Shown here one piece after another: positions 1-5,476 of a DNA stretch of 5,476 bases. Location of the stretch: assembly GCA_035461405.1 (NCBI GenBank), contig DATHVH010000397.1, forward strand, positions 1-5,476. The letters are read 5' to 3'. Under the pieces are notes generated by a model. That model saw only the letters and a program-made list of their open reading frames with translations. It was not told the origin of the DNA and made no database searches. Source of the DNA: Anditalea sp035461405 (GTDB taxonomy: Bacteria; Bacteroidota; Bacteroidia; Cytophagales; Cyclobacteriaceae). Every line of letters begins with the position of its first letter. Position 1 is the first letter of the stretch. The position numbers were made by a program, and so were the translations under genes.

Positions 1-1
1 A

Positions 2-3000
2 TATGTATTAGACCAAGGGGGGCTAGTGCTATATCCTCAATACCAAAAAGGCATGAGGCTGTTCCTTCCTGATGATCTATATGCGGATTCCTCTGATCCG
101 GAGGGAAATCGATTGATGAAGCTGGGCAATAAAAATATTAGACTGCAGATCAATTCTGAAGATCATGAAGTTTTTATAGCCCCTGTTGCGTTGGGAGAAG
201 AATACCTTTATCTAGCCGGAGTAAAGGAACTAGGACAATTTCAAAAAGTGGCCTTACGCATCGACTATAATCTATTAAGCACATTTGTGATAGCGTTATT
301 AATCATCTTTACCAGCATCCCTATCTTCAGTATGCTAAATATGGATATAGGAGATGTGCTATCCAGAAATAAAGTATATGTCCTTGGGCTTTCTTTAATA
401 GTGCTTAGCCTTATCATCGGTTTCACGGTAGCCTTTATAAGAAATCAGTATATTGATGAAGATCATGATGAAGTGCTGGAACATATTGAAGAGAGCTATC
501 AATCCACCATTTCATTTTTTGTGCAGCATCTGGATCATCATACTGACTGTAAATCTACACCCTGTCCTGATCGGATGTTGTATGAAGGCTACTCTCCCTT
601 ACATAAAAATATTAACGAATACCTTGAATTAAATGAAAAATATCAGATCAGTAGGATGAATTTTTTTAGGGATTCACTGGCCATTGATTTCAAGAACCAG
701 CCATTTATCTCTGTAGCCCAAAGAGATTACGCACAATATAAAGGTGATGCAAGATTTATTTCAGCTCATTACTCCCAGTCTACCGGGCTGCAGGAGGGTG
801 TAATTAGTCAGGATACACCCGATAAAATTAGAAAAGCGATCACCTTCAGACTTTCGGGAATTGCTGACCAAGAGAGTAAAAAAAGGAGGTTTTTTATTTT
901 TAAACCCAATGGGAAAGTCCTGTTTAAAAGTGAAAAGGTAAACATACCCGTGACGTATATTCAGCAAGCTGTCGATGATATGAAGTGGCAGGAGATCAAT
1001 AGTCTTGTAAAAAATAATTTAACCACTTCAGTTGAAACCAAATGGCAGATACCTCTATATGTTAATGGATATGAATATCTTGGCATATTAAAAAAACTTG
1101 ACATTCAAGGGATGGACCAATCCCTTTGGATGCTTTATTTAGTAGACGAAAATCTGGGATATGTTAGGTCCTCATTAGTGTCCTTTGAAACCCTTCTAAT
1201 ATTATCTCCTTATATATTATTATTGATTACCCTGTCCTTATTAACTCCGATAGCCACCAAAAAAAACATCTATCTCAATTCCAGTCCTTTTTCATATGCT
1301 TGGTATGCTCCCTTTAAGAATAAAAGGAATCAATATTTGTTGTTTAATTTTTTAATGCTTTATCAAATTTTCTGTCTCTTGGTCATATATTATTTCATTC
1401 CTCACAATATAATTAGTCTGCTATTATGGTTGAGCCTCTTTGCCATTCAGACATCAATTTTTAAATTTTCCCTGTTGCATCCTGAGAAGCCAGGACCATA
1501 TAGCATGGATGAAAAGAATTATCTTTTCCTTTTGGGAATTCTATGGACTATTACTGCTGCACTATTGATATGGATGGTATCCATAGAGATTTTTAAAATC
1601 TTGTCCTTTGCCTTTACCTGTTTAATTATATTACTGGGGGGATATTTGATATATTATTGTTTGGTAAAAATGATTTCTGATAAGGTACCCAATTTTGATC
1701 CCTTAGAATTGAGAAGGTATAAAAGCAGGAAATTAACATTAATGCATAAAAAGTTTTCTGATCTATGGGTCATGGTCACCCAAAGTAAAGCGCCTAAACG
1801 GATTTTTTCTATCTCCTTTTTACTATGGGCCATATTAATAGGATTTCTTCCTGGATATCTGGTGCATAGAGAAATATATTTTCAGGAGAATCTAATAAGA
1901 GCAGTAATGGATGAAGATAGATTAAATTGGGATAATGAAGAGGAAATCATTAAGCCCACCTATAAAGGCATAATCGAAAATTATGAAACTGTTCGTAGGT
2001 ATACCTTTTCTCAATTTTCGGATCAAAATGATGAATCTATAAGTGATTTTATAAATGCAAACCACCAGGTAGTAAGCCAAGCTTTTGCCGATCCGGTAAA
2101 AAATAAAAGCACTATGGGATCCAAAAAGCTGCCCATTATTTTGATGGAGAAATTTTTTTTCCTCCTCATCATACTCATAGTTTTTTGGCTATTATTTAAA
2201 CTAATAATGTATTTAACTCATAGAATTTTTCTTAGTGATGTACTCTTTACGGATATAAAAAAGAATCCTGCAGCCAGTTCAAGAAATAATTTTATAGTTT
2301 GTTTAAATAATCAAAAGGCTTTAGAGTGGATTTCAGAAAATTTTGACTTAAAAATTAAACCGGAAATGGTCTTCGACCTCAGAAATGTGGTCCAAGAAAA
2401 TGGGATTGGCAAGTTTAAAGAAAAAGTAGGGAATGGAGCTATTATCATGGAGAATTTTCATGTATTAACTCAGCGGCCTGACTTTATAGATTTACTTTCC
2501 AGAATATTAAAAGAGGTCAGAGAAGGTACTTATTTATTCATAGTATCAGGAATAAGTTTTAAGGATAGTGTAAATAGATTAAATGAAGCAGATGCCCTTC
2601 TTTTCTCCGAGCTACTTTCTACATTTATTTCCTATACAGTGTCCATTGAATCTAAAACAGCAATTGAAATGATAGGCAATTTTGATAACAATGGATATAT
2701 AAAGCTTCTCAATAAAGAATTTAGATATGGTCATGATCCCCAACAGGTAAAGAGTTTAATACTTCATGAACTGACCTCCGACAATAAAAAAAACTCGGGT
2801 AAAAAATTAGATCAAGAAACATTTGAAAAATGTATTCTTAAAATTCAGCGATTCAATAAAGCTTATTATACCAACATTTGGCTTGAACTGAGTTTTAGAG
2901 AGAAGAAAATGGTTTATTATTTAGCTAAAGAAGGATTTGTCAATTTTGCCAATAAAGAAATATTGACATTGCTATTAGAAAAAGGAATAATTGTATTGAA

Positions 3001-3307
3001 AGAGGAAGAGAATGGATTAGAAATATTTACTTATAGCTTTAAAAATTTCGTTAACCAGATTATTACAACTGATCTGAATAAGTCTTTTTTACAGGATGAA
3101 AAAAGATTTGGTAATTCGGGAAATATACAAACAGCAGCCATTAGTTTTGTATTCATCAGCATTGCCGTAATCAGTTATTATGATCCCAATATTTTGAATA
3201 AAACTTCAGCTTACGTCAGTGCAGTCATAGGTCTAGCCGGTACTGTCTTTACTGCATTTAATCGGGGCATGAGTTACTTTACCCGAAAGATCCCAGGCCA
3301 TGAATAG
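2..3307 (+). CDS. Large multi-pass Cache-type membrane receptor with degenerate NTPase-like and winged-helix-like cytoplasmic region (5' partial)
   Basis: The frame is open to the left edge, so the true start is outside the window; the GTG at 26 sits inside a Cache-like strand (YVLDQGGLVLYP) and is probably not the start. Residues below count from the Tyr codon at 2. Residues 1-91 resemble the end of an extracytoplasmic Cache sensor. Membrane helices are at about 92-112 and 124-146. A second extracytoplasmic domain at 147-393 carries an RDY motif (241-243) and a Cache-like strand at 297-308 (FFIFKPNGKVLF). More helices lie at about 394-418, 445-465, 469-487, 507-528, 533-555, 601-621 and 718-738, with an extracytoplasmic loop at 622-717. 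The cytoplasmic part (739-1041) has a Walker B-like strand (AIIMENFH, 813-820) and a sensor-like strand (YLFIVSGIS, 844-852), but no GxxxxGK where Walker A is expected (FIVCLNNQKA, 764-773). A winged-helix-like segment spans 959-1017, then two helices at about 1042-1060 and 1070-1086. Basic loops (556-600, C-terminus) fit this topology. Signal sensing is inferred; ligand and output are unknown. No named family was assigned. Confidence 0.85.
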   Translation, partial: YVLDQGGLVLYPQYQKGMRLFLPDDLYADSSDPEGNRLMKLGNKNIRLQINSEDHEVFIAPVALGEEYLYLAGVKELGQFQKVALRIDYNLLSTFVIALLIIFTSIPIFSMLNMDIGDVLSRNKVYVLGLSLIVLSLIIGFTVAFIRNQYIDEDHDEVLEHIEESYQSTISFFVQHLDHHTDCKSTPCPDRMLYEGYSPLHKNINEYLELNEKYQISRMNFFRDSLAIDFKNQPFISVAQRDYAQYKGDARFISAHYSQSTGLQEGVISQDTPDKIRKAITFRLSGIADQESKKRRFFIFKPNGKVLFKSEKVNIPVTYIQQAVDDMKWQEINSLVKNNLTTSVETKWQIPLYVNGYEYLGILKKLDIQGMDQSLWMLYLVDENLGYVRSSLVSFETLLILSPYILLLITLSLLTPIATKKNIYLNSSPFSYAWYAPFKNKRNQYLLFNFLMLYQIFCLLVIYYFIPHNIISLLLWLSLFAIQTSIFKFSLLHPEKPGPYSMDEKNYLFLLGILWTITAALLIWMVSIEIFKILSFAFTCLIILLGGYLIYYCLVKMISDKVPNFDPLELRRYKSRKLTLMHKKFSDLWVMVTQSKAPKRIFSISFLLWAILIGFLPGYLVHREIYFQENLIRAVMDEDRLNWDNEEEIIKPTYKGIIENYETVRRYTFSQFSDQNDESISDFINANHQVVSQAFADPVKNKSTMGSKKLPIILMEKFFFLLIILIVFWLLFKLIMYLTHRIFLSDVLFTDIKKNPAASSRNNFIVCLNNQKALEWISENFDLKIKPEMVFDLRNVVQENGIGKFKEKVGNGAIIMENFHVLTQRPDFIDLLSRILKEVREGTYLFIVSGISFKDSVNRLNEADALLFSELLSTFISYTVSIESKTAIEMIGNFDNNGYIKLLNKEFRYGHDPQQVKSLILHELTSDNKKNSGKKLDQETFEKCILKIQRFNKAYYTNIWLELSFREKKMVYYLAKEGFVNFANKEILTLLLEKGIIVLKEEENGLEIFTYSFKNFVNQIITTDLNKSFLQDEKRFGNSGNIQTAAISFVFISIAVISYYDPNILNKTSAYVSAVIGLAGTVFTAFNRGMSYFTRKIPGHE

Positions 3308-3429
3308 GTAGAGTTGTAAGTTTACATATCATATAAGATTTTACCTTCGGAAACAAAGTATCCCATCCTAGGTTTTGCTGAGTGAAATTATATATTTTTA
3401 TTTGTTATTAACTACAGTCTTAGACCTAT
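3308..3429. other. Intergenic spacer between receptor and transporter
   Basis: These 122 bases contain no plausible gene. I see no GC-rich hairpin followed by a T-run, so nothing clearly ends the receptor transcript, and read-through into the transporter is possible. The nearest match to the Bacteroidota -7 element TAnnTTTG is TAGGTTTTG at 3369-3377. It has one base too many in the spacer and no TTTG at the expected -33 distance, so I do not call a promoter. There is no Shine-Dalgarno-like sequence before the transporter start. Confidence 0.6.
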
Positions 3430-4911
3430 TTGAAATCTCTCCTAAAGTCAAAGTTTTATTTAAACCCCACATTGGTTGCCTCAGGCAGCTTTTGTATTTT
3501 ATTTATAGCTTTAGCAGGCATATATCCTTTGGAATTGAGAGGGTGGCTTGCGGAATACACCTTTAACAGCTTGGAGTTATTCGGTAATTATTACCTCTAT
3601 CTCGGATTTTTCATCGTGGTATGTCTGCTTGTCGTAGCTTTTTCCCCATGGGGCAGATTGCGTCTCGGAAAAGGGGAACCCGAGTATCCACTGTTTTCTT
3701 GGGTGGCAATGCTGTACAGTACCGGTATGGGAGCGGGGCTGCTGCTCAGGGCAGTGCAGGAGCCGGTGCATTTTCTCAATCACCCTCCAGCTATACCTGA
3801 CTATGAACTGGAGGTGTATGCCTTGCAATATACTTTCTTTCACTGGGGTCTTACGCCATGGGCTTTTTATGGTATGTTTGGATTGATCATCTCCTATAAT
3901 CTTTATCTGAAAAAGCGGACCATTTTAAGTTCGGCTATACTCCAGCCCAAATATCAAAGACCCCTATTTGTGACACCCATTGATACCGTGACTGTCATTA
4001 GTACCTTACTCGGTGTAGTTGCCGCAGTAGGGCTGGGTAGCAGGCAGTTGATGGAAGGTTTTGCTTTTATAGCAAATATTCCCAGCCTTCATTCCAGTAA
4101 TGCAGTCATAGTGGTGATTCTGATTGGTAGTATGGCCACATTTTCTGCTTATTTGGGGGTAAGTAAGGGAATTAAAATCCTTTCAAATTTAAATATATGC
4201 CTGGCCATTTTTATTCTTAGTTTCACTTTTTTACAAGGGGATGTGTTGCTGATAGGCGAAAGGTTCATATTGGCCCTCGGGTACTATTTCCGTGATTTTA
4301 TTCCAATGAGCTTAAACCTTGGCGGCAGCAAAGTCTCCAAAGTTTTTCTGACCGATTGGACTTATTTTTATTGGGCCTTTTGGTTGGCTTGGGCACCTTT
4401 TACGGGAGTGTTTATAGCCAGGATATCAAAGGGGAGGACAGTGCGTTCAATGGTTTTGGGAAGTCTTTTGATTCCCTCCATGGGTACTTTCTTTTGGTTT
4501 TCTGTGTTTGGTTCGGAGGCTTTTCTGATGATAGAGGGGGTAGATAAACCCGAAGCGTGGTTTGATTCTATCTATACAGGAATATTTCATTTTCTTAATT
4601 TTCTCCCCCTTAGCGGAGTCACTTCTATAGTGGCATTTGTCCTGATCGCTACTTTCCTAATTACCTCCATAGATTCAGCCATATATGTGCTGGGGATGTT
4701 TACCGATAGAGGTGCGCCTCAGCCAAGGAAGCCGCTACGTTTATTCTGGGGGGTGGTGTTGGTACTATTCACTATCTCAGTGATCCTGATAGGGAAGGAG
4801 GAACTCCTTAGCTCTATCAGTCAGATGCTGATCCTTTTTGCTTTACCATTCAGCTTCTTGTTTTTGGGGATGATACTTTATTTTCTTCTTATTATGTGGA
4901 GAGACCGGTAG
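3430..4911 (+). CDS. BCCT-family transporter (betaine/choline/carnitine type)
   Basis: Predicted inner-membrane secondary transporter of 493 residues for quaternary ammonium solutes such as glycine betaine or choline. About 12 helices are readable, the first at 13-33 and the last at 464-489. The TM4 motif HWGLTPWAFY (138-147) keeps W139, W144 and Y147, matching the BetP aromatic-box residues W189, W194 and Y197. The TM8 signature DWTYFYWAFWLAW (309-321) keeps W315, W318 and W321, followed by PFTGVFIARISKGRT. Phe317 replaces the second Trp of the usual WAWW. The glycine stretch GMGAG (99-103) and the TS-x-DS motif (T412, S413, D415, S416) are present; the Thr-Ser pair corresponds to the BetP Na2 sodium site, so sodium coupling is plausible. 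Terminal tails are minimal, unlike the long osmosensing tail of BetP. The start is the TTG at 3430: an in-frame TAG lies at 3421, the next start-like codon (TTG 3472) would cut the conserved NP segment, and the first in-frame ATG falls at residue 94. Family assignment is firm; substrate is inferred. Confidence 0.95.
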   Translation: MKSLLKSKFYLNPTLVASGSFCILFIALAGIYPLELRGWLAEYTFNSLELFGNYYLYLGFFIVVCLLVVAFSPWGRLRLGKGEPEYPLFSWVAMLYSTGMGAGLLLRAVQEPVHFLNHPPAIPDYELEVYALQYTFFHWGLTPWAFYGMFGLIISYNLYLKKRTILSSAILQPKYQRPLFVTPIDTVTVISTLLGVVAAVGLGSRQLMEGFAFIANIPSLHSSNAVIVVILIGSMATFSAYLGVSKGIKILSNLNICLAIFILSFTFLQGDVLLIGERFILALGYYFRDFIPMSLNLGGSKVSKVFLTDWTYFYWAFWLAWAPFTGVFIARISKGRTVRSMVLGSLLIPSMGTFFWFSVFGSEAFLMIEGVDKPEAWFDSIYTGIFHFLNFLPLSGVTSIVAFVLIATFLITSIDSAIYVLGMFTDRGAPQPRKPLRLFWGVVLVLFTISVILIGKEELLSSISQMLILFALPFSFLFLGMILYFLLIMWRDR

Positions 4912-4913
4912 GT

Positions 4914-4931
4914 GTTGTATTGTTTAATTGT
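4914..4931 (+). repeat. Left arm of long-range inverted repeat
   Basis: GTTGTATTGTTTAATTGT, starting three bases after the transporter stop codon. The reverse complement of 5207-5224 is GTTGAATTGTTTAATTGT, a match at 17 of 18 positions. The pair encloses about 311 bp. The arm core TGTTTAATTG recurs at 4945-4954. In RNA the two arms could close a long stem; in DNA they could be ends of a small non-autonomous element. No target-site duplication is evident next to them. Confidence 0.65.
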
Positions 4932-4944
4932 TAGAGTGGTTAAA

Positions 4945-4963
4945 TGTTTAATTGATGAACTGT
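4945..4963 (+). repeat. Second left-arm copy of the TGTTTAATTG repeat
   Basis: TGTTTAATTGATGAACTGT shares its first 10 bases with 4921-4930 (period 24). It also matches the reverse complement of 5199-5217 (TGTTTAATTGTCGAACTGT) at 17 of 19 positions. The left side therefore carries two copies and the right side one copy that matches both, so either left copy could pair with the right arm. Confidence 0.6.
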
Positions 4964-5089
4964 TTCATAGGCCATGTTTGGTGGGTTTTGACGTGAAATA
5001 TTTGCTTTTTCAATCCTTTAGCCAAAACAAGTGAAGATATTTAGCTATTCATGTCCCAAGTTTAACCTGTGGTTATTGAAAGATCGACC

Positions 5090-5105
5090 ACTCCGTGGAC
5101 GGAGT
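5090..5105. other. Short perfect hairpin ACTCCG-TGGA-CGGAGT
   Basis: Six-base-pair perfect stem with a four-base loop. It is not followed by a T-run on either strand, so it is not a standard intrinsic terminator. CCACT (5088-5092) could instead pair with AGTGG (5114-5118), and TGGTT (5070-5074) with AACCA (5122-5126), giving possible alternative folds. Function unknown. Confidence 0.5.
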
Positions 5106-5156
5106 CACGAATTAGTGGGTAAACCAGTAGTCTTTGTAATCTAAGTAGATTTATAG

Positions 5157-5175
5157 ATCGGCCTACCAAGCCGAT
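5157..5175. other. Short perfect hairpin ATCGGC-7 nt-GCCGAT
   Basis: Six-base-pair perfect stem with the seven-base loop CTACCAA. The plus strand continues TAAAACTG and the minus strand CTATAAATC, so there is no terminator T-tract. The AGATCG at its left edge (5155-5160) also occurs at 5081-5086 just before the first hairpin, a weak hint that the two are related units. Confidence 0.5.
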
Positions 5176-5198
5176 TAAAACTGCAAGTCCTCGATTCT

Positions 5199-5224
5199 AC
5201 AGTTCGACAATTAAACAATTCAAC
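5199..5224 (-). repeat. Right arm of long-range inverted repeat
   Basis: Read on the minus strand, this segment matches 4914-4931 over its outer 18 bases (5224-5207, 17 of 18) and 4945-4963 over its inner 19 bases (5217-5199, 17 of 19). It joins both left-arm variants into one contiguous unit, so it looks like the more complete form of the repeat. Confidence 0.62.
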
Positions 5225-5227
5225 AAA

Positions 5228-5247
5228 TGGACCTTCAACGTGGACCT
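5228..5247. repeat. Direct repeat TGGACCT, period 13
   Basis: Two identical 7-base copies (5228-5234 and 5241-5247) are separated by TCAACG. The 13-base period is not a whole number of helical turns. They lie just outside the right inverted-repeat arm. They could be a binding site or chance; nothing else supports a role. Confidence 0.3.
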
Positions 5248-5278
5248 CTCTTTTATCTAAATTTTCTATTAATAACTC

Positions 5279-5293
5279 ATAATTTAAAATTAT
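5279..5293. repeat. AT palindrome ATAATTT-A-AAATTAT
   Basis: Perfect 7+7 inverted repeat around a central A in DNA that is almost pure A/T. In such DNA palindromes of this size arise easily. It lies just beyond the 3' end of the small minus-strand ORF. It could act as a weak AT-rich transcript end, but this is not demonstrable from sequence. Confidence 0.35.
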
Positions 5294-5314
5294 AAACAAC
5301 TAATAATTAGATAG

Positions 5315-5470
5315 TTAAAGAGTTATTACAATATAATCCGTATCTTTGTAATTGTTTATGAATGTGTTCTCTCCTGCTGATATTTTATATATCGGATAAG
5401 CTTTAGCTTCAGCTTCAAGATTACTTTTTATTATTTCTATGGGGTGGTTCCCCGTATTATTATGCGACAT
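5315..5470 (-). CDS. Possible small hypothetical protein, 51 aa
   Basis: On the minus strand an ATG at 5470-5468 opens 51 codons ending in TAA at 5317-5315. The product begins MSHNNTGNHPIEIIKSNLEA and ends KDTDYIVITL. An in-frame TAA lies six bases before the ATG, so within this frame the ORF is complete. It has no obvious signal peptide, membrane helix or motif, and I do not recognise a family. Composition is mixed and protein-like, with a helix-prone stretch rich in Ala, Glu and Lys near residues 12-24. Against it: the region is very AT-rich, the ORF is short, and its promoter and ribosome-binding region would lie mostly outside the window. It may instead be a remnant of a larger gene or a chance ORF. 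Confidence 0.35.
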   Translation of the reverse strand: MSHNNTGNHPIEIIKSNLEAEAKAYPIYKISAGENTFINNYKDTDYIVITL

Positions 5471-5476
5471 ATTTTA

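Larger units (their letters stand above)
4912..5314. other. Non-coding region with inverted repeats, hairpins and AT-rich segment
   Basis: About 400 bases without a supportable gene on either strand. It contains an inverted-repeat pair (4914-4931 with 5207-5224), a related pair (4945-4963 with 5199-5217), two GC-containing hairpins (5090-5105 and 5157-5175), the small palindrome AATCTAagTAGATT (5138-5151), a direct repeat of TGGACCT (5228-5234 and 5241-5247), and a very AT-rich tail (5260-5314) with an AT palindrome at 5279-5293. Neither hairpin is followed by a T-run on either strand, so no intrinsic terminator is called for the transporter gene. No tRNA, rRNA or CRISPR array is visible. Confidence 0.7.

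Noticed and set aside
26..28. GTG as the true start of the large receptor
   Set aside because: The frame is open to the left edge, and the GTG falls within a Cache-like strand whose preceding residues (YVLDQGGL) fit the domain.
761..967. 68-codon minus-strand frame inside the receptor
   Set aside because: It is antisense to a Cache-like domain, with no independent coding signal.
3375..3566. 63-codon plus-strand frame beginning with TTG before the transporter
   Set aside because: It mostly overlaps the transporter in another frame, has no ATG and shows no motif; it is a shadow of the real gene.
3577..3843. Minus-strand frames of 88 and 60 codons inside the transporter
   Set aside because: They are antisense to the highly conserved TM3-TM4 coding region, and their peptides look like translations of the opposite strand.
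5134..5156. Resemblance to a Cas12a-type CRISPR repeat stem (AATCTAAGTAGATT)
   Set aside because: There is a single copy, no regularly spaced repeats and no cas gene; the match is a short AT-rich palindrome.
5157..5180. Intrinsic terminator for the transporter gene
   Set aside because: The hairpin has no T-run on either side and lies about 250 bases after the stop codon.
5190..5215. tRNA-like segment with a GTTCGA motif
   Set aside because: No acceptor stem, anticodon arm or D arm can be formed around it.
5341..5348. TATCTTTG as a Bacteroidota -7 promoter element (TAnnTTTG)
   Set aside because: It matches the -7 consensus, but no TTTG lies at the expected upstream distance, no substantial plus-strand ORF follows within the window, and it overlaps the minus-strand ORF. 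Such short matches are expected by chance.

Overview
The window looks like a stretch of a Bacteroidota chromosome, perhaps from the Cytophagales/Cyclobacteriaceae. This is an inference from several weak signs: AT-rich DNA, no recognisable Shine-Dalgarno sequence before the transporter gene, a large Cache-type membrane receptor of a kind I associate with this phylum, and short TGTTTAATTG-type repeats plus AT-rich DNA in the spacer. No rRNA, tRNA or other firm taxonomic marker is present.

Layout. (1) Positions 2-3307 (+) hold most of a very large membrane protein whose 5' end lies left of the window. It reads as the end of one Cache-like extracytoplasmic module, two membrane helices, a second Cache-like module, a multi-helix membrane region, and a cytoplasmic part. 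The cytoplasmic part combines what looks like a degenerate P-loop NTPase fold with a winged-helix-like segment, and it is followed by two more membrane helices. (2) Positions 3308-3429 are a short spacer with no clear terminator or promoter. (3) Positions 3430-4911 (+) encode a compact BCCT-family transporter for betaine, choline or a similar quaternary ammonium solute. Its substrate-binding aromatic residues are largely conserved, and it starts at a TTG codon. (4) Positions 4912-5314 are non-coding. This stretch holds an imperfect inverted repeat pair about 311 bp across, two compact GC hairpins, several small repeats and a very AT-rich segment. (5) Positions 5315-5470 (-) contain a complete but unproven 51-codon ORF.

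How they may work together: the two large genes run in the same direction 122 bp apart. A receptor that senses a small extracellular ligand next to an osmolyte or nutrient transporter suggests a sensing-and-uptake locus, but only adjacency supports this. The most unusual item is the receptor: an 11-helix (visible part) protein with two Cache-like modules and an intracellular NTPase-like domain lacking a Walker A motif. The spacer's inverted-repeat element is the second item worth checking.
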